From NCBI GenBank assembly GCA_904393835.1, contig CAJFNC010000003.1:62001-126000 (forward strand): a DNA stretch of 64,000 bases, given 5' to 3'. The position numbers and the translations under genes are program-made. This document shows positions 36,096 to 44,848 of this stretch, one piece after another. How positions within the stretch are numbered: the first letter of the stretch is position 1; each line of letters begins with the position of its first letter. The DNA comes from an uncultured Ruminococcus sp. (GTDB taxonomy: Bacteria > Bacillota > Clostridia > Oscillospirales > Acutalibacteraceae). The notes under the pieces are model-generated. The model was not told the origin of the DNA and made no database searches. It was given only the letters and a program-made list of their open reading frames with translations.

Positions 36096-36971
36096 TTACA
36101 TTAAAGACACAAGCTCAGGCAAGTCAAACTCATTTTGAAGAGCCCCGTTCAATGCAAACGCAATCAGCTTTGAGGCACGCTGAGTAAGCAAATCTATCTC
36201 ACTTGGCGTGACAACCATTTTTCTGCCGTTGGGGGCAATGTAATTTTTAAGTTCGGCTTTGCACTCGTGATCTAAAATATCATACGCAAGCGTCTGCACG
36301 TCAACCACCGTGGGCACGCCTATGGCGATTACGGGAACGCCCATTGTTTCTTTTGTAATTGTTGTTCGGCGATTTCCCACCCCTGCGCCGGGTGAAATAC
36401 CGGTATCTGTTATCTGCAAAGTACACCCGAGCCGTCTGAGCTTTCGTGAGGCGAGGGCGTCTATTACAACGACCGCATTGGGGCGTATGCGTTTGACTAT
36501 GCTGAGAATATATTCGCCCGTTTCAATTCCGGTCTGTCCCGTAACTCCGGTCTGGAGCACGGCAACGGGACGCAGCTTATCAAGTCCGGTACTTCTGGCA
36601 ATTTCTCCCGGAATATGGCGTGTGGCAAGAATTTTTCGGCTCGTTTTCGGTCCCAGCGAATCAGGCGTAATTTCCTCATTGCCGAGTCCCGCCACGAGCA
36701 CAAGTCCGTTTACAGGCAGAAGGCGGCGTATTTCCGCTCCTATGGTAACAAGCCGTTCGTCGGTTTCGGTAAAATTATCTGTGAGCGACGGAAGCTCAAT
36801 TGTAATATATGTTCCAATCTCCTTGCCGAGCGCACGCTTTGCTTTTTGATTTTTTACCGTAAGACGTGAAATTTCGAGTCCGTTTTCCCTGTACGACTTG
36901 TACTCCACGCCGCCTACGTTTTCACCTGCAATTTCTCTTGCCTCAACCGCTAGGTCCGTTCTCAACTGCAT
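36096..36971 (-). CDS. gpr: Germination protease GPR
   Basis: About 291 residues from ATG 36971, preceded at 10 bases by GAAGGG; an earlier ATG at 36989 has no such site. The N-terminus LRTDLAVEAREIAGENV is typical of GPR, as are VAGLGNEEITPDSLGPK and VVVIDALASRKLRRLG. This atypical aspartic protease is made as a zymogen in the forespore and degrades small acid-soluble proteins on germination. It precedes spoIIP. Confidence 0.95.
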   Translation of the reverse strand: MQLRTDLAVEAREIAGENVGGVEYKSYRENGLEISRLTVKNQKAKRALGKEIGTYITIELPSLTDNFTETDERLVTIGAEIRRLLPVNGLVLVAGLGNEEITPDSLGPKTSRKILATRHIPGEIARSTGLDKLRPVAVLQTGVTGQTGIETGEYILSIVKRIRPNAVVVIDALASRKLRRLGCTLQITDTGISPGAGVGNRRTTITKETMGVPVIAIGVPTVVDVQTLAYDILDHECKAELKNYIAPNGRKMVVTPSEIDLLTQRASKLIAFALNGALQNEFDLPELVSLM

Positions 36972-37101
36972 AAAAACATATCCCTTCATTTTAATATATT
37001 CTTATTATTTGTATTCTTTACAAAATTAATAAAAATTGTTATAATATTTTTATACGCAACAGTTACAACAGTTTTAATTTTTATTGACAATAGGTGAAAA
37101 T

Positions 37102-38763
37102 ATGAAATATTCTAAATTTATTAAACCTTTTACATTAATTACTGCTTTGTCTCTCATCACGGTAACGGGAAGCATTGCCGCAAATGCCGCTGTCATTAAT
37201 GATGAGAGCACTGTTATGCAAAGCGCCGGTGAGCAAAGTGATAGTTTCAGTACTAAAAGCAGTTTGCCGTCAAAGTACAGTTCTGTTGAACAGGGTAACG
37301 TAACCTCTGTAAAAACTCAACAGTACAACGATTGCTGGGCTTATGCGGGAATTGCTGCTTTTGAATCAAAGTTGCTTGCCGACGGTTTTACAAATGTAAA
37401 TATGACGATGGAGCATCTCAACGCGTGGGCAACCACACGCAGTAATTCCACAGGCTGGCTGCGCAATCAGTATGACGAAGGTTATGCCGAAATTCCGCTC
37501 GGTTACTTTACGTCATGGAGCGGTGCCGTGCTTGCAAGCGACGTTGCCGACATTGACTTTTCTCTTATAGAATCGGGCGATGAGGTTCCGACAAATCTTG
37601 CCAAATACGGAGCTACCGCCATTGAATATTTTGACAAAACTAATCCTGACGCCATAAAAGAGGCAATTATGGAAAACGGCGGTGTCTATTCATCGTTTGG
37701 CAGCAATTCTGTATGCTATAACGCAGAAGAAACCGCCTATTATATGCCCGAAGATGTTCAACTTACTTATATAGGTCATGCAATTGAAGTTGTAGGCTGG
37801 GATGACAATTACGCTGCGAGCAATTTTAATACGCAGTACGGCTTACGCCCCAAAAAAGCCGGTGCGTGGCTGTGCAAAAACAGTTGGGGAAACTATAATT
37901 CGCTCGGAGGATATTTTTGGATTTCTTACTATGACAAATACATCTTCAGCGATTTATTTTATCCGTCGTACACAATAAACTCTGTTGAACAGATTACCGA
38001 CGATAAAAAGCTCATTCAAAATGAAATTTACGGCGCTACATATGAATTTAACTATCTTGTTGACGATACAATAACTTACGCAAACAAATTCACATATGAT
38101 GATAATTACAAAACCATAGACAAGGTTATTTTTGAAACAGAAGCTTTGGGCGCAGATTACATCATCTATTATGCTCCGAACGGCTCTGACGGCAACCCGG
38201 ATCCCAAAAAGTCTAACTGGACTAAGCTTTACAGCGGAACGGTTGATTACAAAGGATATATTTGCGCCGACATAGATGATTTTTATGTTCCCGATGAAAG
38301 CGGTTCAATCGCAATTACTATTGATACCTCTTCACAAAACATAGGAGTTACTCCGGCAAACAGCAACTTTAAAATAAGCACTATCGGAGTAGGTGAATGG
38401 CTTACAAAATCTACGGGAGAGTTCATCTTTAAAAACGATTCACAGCCGGGCGAAAGTTATATAATAGAAAACAATAAATCAACCGATCTGCTCGACTGGT
38501 ACAAGACAAATCTTGATGACCCGCTCGGAGGAACCTTTGTAATTAAAGCCGTTACTCTGAAAGACGATGACTACGAGCTCGGAGATGTTGACAAAGACGG
38601 AACTTTAACCATTAGTGACGCTACAATGATACAGAAATACATTGCTCAATATGAAACTTTTGACGACTACACTCTTACACTTGCCGACTTTAACGGCGAC
38701 AACACAATAGATATCGGGGATGCAACTGCAATACAAAAGAGTTTGGCAGGAATGGACAGCTAA
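37102..38763 (+). CDS. Secreted papain-like (C1A) cysteine peptidase with dockerin
   Basis: 553 residues from ATG 37102, behind AGGTGA. Signal peptide 1-29. The catalytic domain (about 55-285) has Cys78 in QQYNDCWAYAG, His226 in YIGHAIEVVGW and Asn260 in WLCKNSWGNY, the complete papain triad. A beta-rich domain (about 300-485) of the type often following bacterial C1A peptidases comes next, then a C-terminal dockerin (491-553) with DVDKDGTLTISD and DFNGDNTIDIGD. It is predicted to act outside the cell in a cohesin-bound complex. Divergent from gpr. Confidence 0.9.
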   Translation: MKYSKFIKPFTLITALSLITVTGSIAANAAVINDESTVMQSAGEQSDSFSTKSSLPSKYSSVEQGNVTSVKTQQYNDCWAYAGIAAFESKLLADGFTNVNMTMEHLNAWATTRSNSTGWLRNQYDEGYAEIPLGYFTSWSGAVLASDVADIDFSLIESGDEVPTNLAKYGATAIEYFDKTNPDAIKEAIMENGGVYSSFGSNSVCYNAEETAYYMPEDVQLTYIGHAIEVVGWDDNYAASNFNTQYGLRPKKAGAWLCKNSWGNYNSLGGYFWISYYDKYIFSDLFYPSYTINSVEQITDDKKLIQNEIYGATYEFNYLVDDTITYANKFTYDDNYKTIDKVIFETEALGADYIIYYAPNGSDGNPDPKKSNWTKLYSGTVDYKGYICADIDDFYVPDESGSIAITIDTSSQNIGVTPANSNFKISTIGVGEWLTKSTGEFIFKNDSQPGESYIIENNKSTDLLDWYKTNLDDPLGGTFVIKAVTLKDDDYELGDVDKDGTLTISDATMIQKYIAQYETFDDYTLTLADFNGDNTIDIGDATAIQKSLAGMDS

Positions 38764-38776
38764 ACAGAATATTTTA

Positions 38777-38813
38777 TTGAAAAAGGGAAACTCAGTTGTT
38801 TTCCTTTTTCTTT
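38777..38813 (+). terminator. Terminator after the peptidase gene
   Basis: GAAAAAGGGAAA and TTTTCCTTTTTC pair around a 9-base loop and run into T-rich sequence. A second short hairpin (CGTGC-N7-GCACG, about 38829-38848) followed by TTTTT lies just downstream. Confidence 0.6.
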
Positions 38814-38979
38814 TGCTTAAAACAAAAGTCGTGCATAAAAGGCACGGTTTTTACAGTTTAAATTTCCTTTTTTACAGGTAATAATATTTTGTCTAAAATA
38901 TTATATTAATAAAAATACATTTGTGTATTATTTCGCGTAGATTAAAAAAAAACAATATGATATAATTTATTCATAGAAA

Positions 38980-39009
38980 TTGTCAAGATATGGCAACTTG
39001 TTGTATAAT
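38980..39009 (+). promoter_or_regulatory. Promoter of the propeller-dockerin gene
   Basis: TTGTCA (38980-38985), 18-base spacer, TATAAT (39004-39009), about 33 bases before the ATG. Confidence 0.55.
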
Positions 39010-39042
39010 TTCTAAATCCATAAATTTGAAGGAGAATCAGTT

Positions 39043-41295
39043 ATGAAAAAAAGATTGTTTTCGATTTTGTTGTGTTTTACACTTCTGCTGGGAAGCACGG
39101 CATCGGCACTCAGCGTAAACGCTTCACAAATAGACAGCGTAACGTATGCATCCGAAGACGGCAAATACCTTGCAACAAAGCTTTCACACGCCGATAAGGA
39201 TGTAAAAACCGCCGACGGCATTGTAGATTATACAGGCAACGGCACTGTTACGGACCAAAATTCGGAAAACGGAGTCGGAGACCGCGCTCAGAGCTACTCT
39301 TGGTCGGCTATCGGTTACGGAGATTATGTTTACATCGGAACCTGCGCAAACGCAATGACAAGCACGCTTTCTCTTATGAAGAGCGCACTCGGAGATTATT
39401 ATGACGAGGACGTTATGAAAGCAACGCTTAACGCAATGTTTAACGGTCACTTTTTCATTGAAGAAGAGGACGGCGGAGACCCGAAAGGTATCCTTATAAA
39501 GCTTAACACAAAGACAGGTGAAGTAAAGCTTTTGATGTCAAAAGCCACAACAGACACAAATGTTCTTTTCAGAAATGCTGTTGAATACAAAGATATGATT
39601 TATTTCTGCGGTGCGGTTAACGGCATCCCCAGCATTTATCAGCTTGACCCCAAAACAGACGAAACACAGTGTGTTTATCAAAGTGTAACACAGGAAGAAT
39701 ATATGCAGGGATTTTTGGAGAAAATCAGCGTCAGCGTAAGGGGAATGTGCGTATTCGACGATAAGCTTATCGTAAGCCTGGTAGGTCTTGACGGTGCATA
39801 TATCTGCGCAACAGACACCCCTGCAGACAAAAACTCCTACGAAGTAGTTGCCGATATGGACGATTTGTTTAACTACCCTGCTTTCCACTATACAGACAGT
39901 ATTTACGGCGGTTCAATTTGGGAAATGGCTGTGTTTAACAATTCTCTGTATGTTTCAATATGCACGGGTACTCCCGAAAATAAACCCGATGATAACACAA
40001 TGCAGTCTTTTGCCATTGTGCGCGCAGACATAGATGAAAACGGAAATTGGAATTGGACCTCTGTTGTAGGCGACACAGAAAAATACGATTCTAAATACAC
40101 CTTCGGTATAGACCCCGAAAGAACAAGATCGGGTGCGGCTACACTTATGGTATACGGTGACTATCTGTATATCGGTGAGTACAATGATGAGGAAATTGCG
40201 CTTGAGGACGTTCTTTTTAATAAGAATTTTAACTTTATTAACGCAAACTTAGAGCAGTCGGTAAATCTTTACCGTATGGACAAAGACGAAAATATCGAGC
40301 TTGTTGTAGGTGACGCGGACGAAATGTTCCCCGACGGAAGCTTAACAGGCTACGGCTCAGGCTTTGACAGAAACGAAAATCAGTATATTTGGAGAATGCA
40401 GGTTTATGACGGCAAGCTCTATGTGGGCACATTTGACACAAGCAGTCTGCTCGAACCTGTCGGTCAGTTTACAAACGGCGATTTGCTTAAAATGACACCC
40501 GAAGAGTGGAAAAGTCAAATCAACTATCTTAAGGAACTCATTGCGGTAATGCAAAGCAAAAAAACTTCTCCTTCTGAAGAAATAACTGCATCTGACCTTG
40601 ACAACGATCTTACAAGCGAGCAGAAGAGCAGCGCAGTTAAACTCGGAAACGATAAAAAAGCAATCAACAGCATCGGTATGCAGGAAATTGATGAGGCTGC
40701 CGAAATAAATGCACAGCTTACCGAACTTAATTCGATGATAAATGATAATGTCAGCGAGGAATTTCTCAATAAATATTCCGATATTTATAACGAACTGCAA
40801 ACGCTTTATCCCGAACTGCCGTCAATTGTAACTGACGCATACAACAGTCTGATAAGCAAAGACACGCTTGAAAGTATTCGCTCAATTATAACCTGCGGAG
40901 TTTATATGAGCAAAGCCGAAAGAGGCTTTGACCTTTACACAATTGACGAGGACAACAATGTTGAAGTTATTACGACAAACGGATTCGGTGATCCGTATAA
41001 CCACGGTTGCCGTGTGTTTGCGGTTACGGATTCAGGTCTCACAATAGGTACCGCAAACCCGTTCTACGGCACACAGGTTTGGAGCCTTGAATCAGATGGT
41101 GCTGTATATGATGATTTCGATGTGAATCGTGACGGATATGTTGACATATCAGACTGCACATATATTCAAAAATACTTGGCTCAACTTATTTCGGTTCCCG
41201 AAGGCTTTGATGAATACGCCGACTTAGACGGCGACGGCGTTGTAAGTATTATGGATACTACCTATCTTCAGGAATATTTAGCAAATAACTTCTGA
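39043..41295 (+). CDS. Secreted probable seven-bladed beta-propeller with dockerin
   Basis: 750 residues; ATG behind GGAG. Signal peptide about 1-28. I find seven similar strand motifs of the form (W/G)x(M/A)xV(F/Y)xxxLY(V/I)G: about 86-100 (YGDYVYIGT), 177-190, 231-246 (VFDDKLIVS), 292-307 (VFNNSLYVS), 366-379 (VYGDYLYIG), 448-463 (VYDGKLYVG) and 655-671. A mostly helical insertion of about 130 residues (485-618) splits blade six from seven. A C-terminal dockerin (690-750) has DVNRDGYVDISD and DLDGDGVVSIMD. No catalytic motif is recognised and the family is unknown to me. Confidence 0.8.
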   Translation: MKKRLFSILLCFTLLLGSTASALSVNASQIDSVTYASEDGKYLATKLSHADKDVKTADGIVDYTGNGTVTDQNSENGVGDRAQSYSWSAIGYGDYVYIGTCANAMTSTLSLMKSALGDYYDEDVMKATLNAMFNGHFFIEEEDGGDPKGILIKLNTKTGEVKLLMSKATTDTNVLFRNAVEYKDMIYFCGAVNGIPSIYQLDPKTDETQCVYQSVTQEEYMQGFLEKISVSVRGMCVFDDKLIVSLVGLDGAYICATDTPADKNSYEVVADMDDLFNYPAFHYTDSIYGGSIWEMAVFNNSLYVSICTGTPENKPDDNTMQSFAIVRADIDENGNWNWTSVVGDTEKYDSKYTFGIDPERTRSGAATLMVYGDYLYIGEYNDEEIALEDVLFNKNFNFINANLEQSVNLYRMDKDENIELVVGDADEMFPDGSLTGYGSGFDRNENQYIWRMQVYDGKLYVGTFDTSSLLEPVGQFTNGDLLKMTPEEWKSQINYLKELIAVMQSKKTSPSEEITASDLDNDLTSEQKSSAVKLGNDKKAINSIGMQEIDEAAEINAQLTELNSMINDNVSEEFLNKYSDIYNELQTLYPELPSIVTDAYNSLISKDTLESIRSIITCGVYMSKAERGFDLYTIDEDNNVEVITTNGFGDPYNHGCRVFAVTDSGLTIGTANPFYGTQVWSLESDGAVYDDFDVNRDGYVDISDCTYIQKYLAQLISVPEGFDEYADLDGDGVVSIMDTTYLQEYLANNF

Positions 41296-41321
41296 TAAAC
41301 TTATTTTTACAAAAAAACTTA

Positions 41322-41351
41322 CAGGCTGTGGTAATTAAATGCCACAGCCTG
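41322..41351 (+). terminator. Terminator after the propeller-dockerin gene
   Basis: CAGGCTGTGG-N10-CCACAGCCTG, perfect 10-bp stem. Confidence 0.8.
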
Positions 41352-41358
41352 CTTATTA

Positions 41359-41396
41359 AAAATCCCGAATTTCGGTTATCGAAATTCTGGATTTTT
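41359..41396 (-). terminator. Terminator after the phosphofructokinase gene (bidirectional)
   Basis: AAAATCC(C)GAATTTCG and CGAAATTC(T)GGATTTT pair with one mismatch around a 5-base loop; T runs on both strands. It lies between two convergent genes. Confidence 0.75.
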
Positions 41397-41424
41397 GTAT
41401 TCCATAAATTATTATGTTCTATTA

Positions 41425-42504
41425 TCAGTCGCCAAAGCTGATACCTATTTTTCTTGCCGTAGCAATCTCTTCGCAGTCCACGGGAACCGTTTTGAGCTTG
41501 CCCGCAATTTCTTCAAGAGGAACAGCGACAACCTTGTTATTTCTCATTGCAATCATTTTGCCGTAGTCCTTGTCAATAATGAGCTGGGCAGCGGCAACGC
41601 CGAATCTTGTTGACAAAACTCTGTCATACGGATCAGGACTTCCTCCTCTCTGGAAGTGACCGGGCACGGTAACCCTTGTTTCCTGACCTGTTGCGCTTTC
41701 TATTTCATCGGCAATTTTATATGAAATTGACGGATACTTCATCTCGGCAATAACAGCCTTTTTCTTCTTTTTCGGAAGAGCCGCAAGCTCTTTTGAAATT
41801 GCACCTTCGGCAACCGCGAGAATAGAAAAATTCTTTCCTCTTTCGGTTCTTGCCTTGATGGTCTTTACCACCTTGTCTATATCATACGGGATTTCAGGGA
41901 TAAGGATAATATCGGCGCCGCCCGCAATACCTGCGTAAAGCGTAAGCCAGCCTACCTTATGCCCCATTACTTCTATAATAAAAACTCTGCCGTGCGACGT
42001 AGCCGTTGAATGGATACAGTCAATAACGTTTGTGGCAATGTCAACAGCGCTCTGGAAGCCGAACGTTTTATCGGTGCCCCAAAGATCGTTGTCTATCGTC
42101 TTAGGCAATGAAACAACGTTGAGTCCCTCTTCTCTGAGCAAATTGGCAGTTTTTTGAGTACCGTTACCGCCGAGAATAACAAGGCAGTCAAGATTAAGCT
42201 TTTTGTAATTCTTTTTCATCGACTCAACTTTGTCAACGCTGTTTTCATCTACAACCCTCATAAGCTTAAATGGCTGCCTTGACGTACCGAGAATTGTACC
42301 GCCCATGGTTAAAATACCGGAAAAATCATCGGGCTTCATTCTTCTGTACTCCCCGTAAATCAAACCGCGGTAGCCGTCGATAATACCGATAATTTCAAGA
42401 TTGTCTGCGCCGTAATGATTATAAAGTGTTTTGCCTACAGCTCTGATTGTGGCGTTAAGTCCCTGGCAATCGCCGCCGCTTGTTAAAATACCGACTCTTT
42501 TCAT
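41425..42504 (-). CDS. 6-phosphofructokinase, group III type, probably ATP-dependent
   Basis: 359 residues, N-terminus VGILTSGGDCQGLNA. The two specificity positions read GGNGT (Gly where PPi enzymes have Asp) and PKTIDND (Lys, as in the long/group III enzymes). The Gly favours ATP as phosphoryl donor; this is inference from the family. It phosphorylates fructose 6-phosphate in glycolysis. The ATG overlaps the ppk stop (ATGA), an unusual pairing of a glycolytic kinase with polyphosphate kinase. Confidence 0.92.
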   Translation of the reverse strand: MKRVGILTSGGDCQGLNATIRAVGKTLYNHYGADNLEIIGIIDGYRGLIYGEYRRMKPDDFSGILTMGGTILGTSRQPFKLMRVVDENSVDKVESMKKNYKKLNLDCLVILGGNGTQKTANLLREEGLNVVSLPKTIDNDLWGTDKTFGFQSAVDIATNVIDCIHSTATSHGRVFIIEVMGHKVGWLTLYAGIAGGADIILIPEIPYDIDKVVKTIKARTERGKNFSILAVAEGAISKELAALPKKKKKAVIAEMKYPSISYKIADEIESATGQETRVTVPGHFQRGGSPDPYDRVLSTRFGVAAAQLIIDKDYGKMIAMRNNKVVAVPLEEIAGKLKTVPVDCEEIATARKIGISFGD

Positions 42505-44663
42505 TTATCCTCGTCCCCTTCTTCTTTTTGAGGTACAATGGGAGTTCCCACTGTGCTCGCATAGGATGCTTTCATAGCATCTTTCTGAGCCTTCATGGCT
42601 AACTTTGAAAAATACTTCTGGCAATTCAAACGTTTTTTGCCCCTCTTTTCAACGGGGTAATAAACCATATCGCTGTGCTGTTTGCGCGCGTTTACTGTAT
42701 CCTTAAACATAACCGTCATAATCTCCTGAACACGTGCTTTTATATCCTCATCTTCAACGGGGAATACAAGCTCAACACGCTTGTCAAGGTTTCTCTGCAT
42801 CCAGTCTGCGCTGCCCAAATAGTAGAGTGGATTTCCCTCGTTTTCAAAGATAAATATACGGCTGTGCTCAAGCAGCTGACCTACAACAGAAATAACCTTT
42901 ATATTTTCGCTGTAACCCTTAATACCGGGAATAAGGCAACAAATACCTCTTACCACAAGTTCAACCTTTACACCCGCATTTGACGCGTCGTAGAGCAAGC
43001 TGATAATTTTGGGGTCAACAAGCGAATTAACCTTTGCGGTAATCTTGGCGGGAAGACCTTTTTGGGCGTTTTCGGTTTCTTTGATTATCATCTCTTCAAA
43101 AAACGGTCTCATGCCGCGCGGCGCAACAATAAACTTGTTGTATTCCGGCGGTAATGAATAACCGGTGAGTACATTAAACAGAGATGAAGCATCTACACCG
43201 TATTCTTCACGACAGGTAAACATACCGATATCGGTATAAAAACGGGCGGTACTGTCGTTGTAGTTACCCGTACCCATATGGAGATAACGCCTGATTTTGT
43301 CATTGTCCTTGCGTACCACCAAACAGATTTTACAATGCGTTTTGAGCCCTGTCAGACCATAAATTACATGGCATCCCGCTTTTTCAAGCTTTGTAGCCCA
43401 TTGAATGTTGTTTTCCTCGTCAAAACGAGCCTTAAGCTCAACGAGTACAGTAACCTGTTTGCCGTTTTCGGCTGCTTTAATAAGGGCAGCAACAATCGGG
43501 GAATTTCCGCTCACACGGTAAAGCGTCTGCTTTATTGCAAGCACTTTGGGATCAGCAGCAGCTTTTTTAACAAAATCAACAACCACGTCAAAGCTCTCGT
43601 ACGGATGGTGTACGAGTCGGTCTTTTTCTCTTATAGCCTTGAAAATATCGTCGTATCCGCAGAATTCCGCAGGCGGATTTACAGGGACAATCGGTTCAAA
43701 GCACAAGTCCTCACAACCCTTGATTCTTGCGAATTTTGAAAGGAACGTAAGGTCAAGCGGACCGCGCTGGAAATATATTTCATCCTCGGAAACATCGAGC
43801 GCTTCAATAAGAAATCCTCTTATTTCCTTGTTGCACTTCTTGCAAAATTCAAGACGAACCGGCACGCCTCTTTTTCTTTTTCGGATAGATTTTTTAATTT
43901 CCGCCATAAGATCCTCGGTATCCTCGTCAATGTCAAGGTCCGAGTCTCTTGTAATTCTGAATGCGTCAAACTGTTTAATATTGTAAAGCTCAAAAAGTTC
44001 ATTAAGGTGCATTTCAATTATCTGTTCAAGCAAAATAAACTTTCTTGCGCCGTTTGACGGAAGCTCAAGAAATCTGGGCAGAATTGAAGGAACCTGAACC
44101 ACGGCAAAAAATTCTTCGCCCTCGGGATTTGTAAGGCGTACGGCAATGTTCAGGCTCTTATTAGCCAAAAGCGGAAACGGACGGCTCGTATCAACAGCCA
44201 TCGGAGTCAGAACCGGGAATACAACCTTTTCAAAATAATTGTCGATAAACTTTTTCTGTTCCGCTGTCAAACTGTTCTCATCGACAAATTCAATCCTGTT
44301 CGCACGCAAAGCCGGAATAATGCAGCGGTTAAAGCAATTGTACTGACTTTTTGCGAAATCGTGGATTTTTTCCGACAAACGTTTCATAACCTCGGGCGGA
44401 GTAAGACCCGATGCGTCAGGAGTTTTTGTACCGTGATGAATCTGGTCGAGAACACCTGCAACACGAACCATAAAAAATTCGTCAAGGTTAGATGCGGTAA
44501 TTGACAAAAAATTACATCTTTCCATTATCGGGTTCTCTTTTTTAGTCGCCTCTTCAAGAACACGCTTGTTAAAATCAATCCAGCTTAATTCTCTGTTATT
44601 ATACGGCATACCGTTCCATTTGTTATTAGATTTATCATTTTTTTTCTTATTATCTTCAGACAT
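42501..44663 (-). CDS. ppk1: Polyphosphate kinase 1
   Basis: About 720 residues from ATG 44663 behind CGGGGTG. The four PPK1 domains are visible; the N-terminal NRELSWIDFNKRVLEEA and the catalytic HxGTGNYN motif (RYLHMGTGNYNDSTARFY) with the second phospholipase-D-like His region near the C-terminus (HSRIFIFENEG) are intact. It reversibly makes polyphosphate from ATP. Translationally coupled to the phosphofructokinase gene. Confidence 0.96.
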   Translation of the reverse strand: MSEDNKKKNDKSNNKWNGMPYNNRELSWIDFNKRVLEEATKKENPIMERCNFLSITASNLDEFFMVRVAGVLDQIHHGTKTPDASGLTPPEVMKRLSEKIHDFAKSQYNCFNRCIIPALRANRIEFVDENSLTAEQKKFIDNYFEKVVFPVLTPMAVDTSRPFPLLANKSLNIAVRLTNPEGEEFFAVVQVPSILPRFLELPSNGARKFILLEQIIEMHLNELFELYNIKQFDAFRITRDSDLDIDEDTEDLMAEIKKSIRKRKRGVPVRLEFCKKCNKEIRGFLIEALDVSEDEIYFQRGPLDLTFLSKFARIKGCEDLCFEPIVPVNPPAEFCGYDDIFKAIREKDRLVHHPYESFDVVVDFVKKAAADPKVLAIKQTLYRVSGNSPIVAALIKAAENGKQVTVLVELKARFDEENNIQWATKLEKAGCHVIYGLTGLKTHCKICLVVRKDNDKIRRYLHMGTGNYNDSTARFYTDIGMFTCREEYGVDASSLFNVLTGYSLPPEYNKFIVAPRGMRPFFEEMIIKETENAQKGLPAKITAKVNSLVDPKIISLLYDASNAGVKVELVVRGICCLIPGIKGYSENIKVISVVGQLLEHSRIFIFENEGNPLYYLGSADWMQRNLDKRVELVFPVEDEDIKARVQEIMTVMFKDTVNARKQHSDMVYYPVEKRGKKRLNCQKYFSKLAMKAQKDAMKASYASTVGTPIVPQKEEGDEDK

Positions 44664-44848
44664 TAAAACACCCCGAAATATAATATAGTATAACATATAA
44701 GATACAAGTTTATAAGTTATTTTTAAATCTTATATATTTATCACTATTATATTACGGAGTGCCTGTTTTTTCAAGAAAAATATATTATTTTAAATATAAA
44801 TTACACAAATTTTACATTAAGTTTTACATAACTTGCAATAATGTGCTA

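Noticed and set aside
36310-36849. Long open frame on the plus strand (179 codons)
   Set aside because: It lies fully antisense to gpr, which has strong family motifs; codon pattern and composition are those of a mirrored gene.
41425-42504. Pyrophosphate-dependent phosphofructokinase
   Set aside because: The Lys in PKTIDND fits PPi enzymes, but the other key position is Gly (GGNGT) instead of Asp, which favours ATP.
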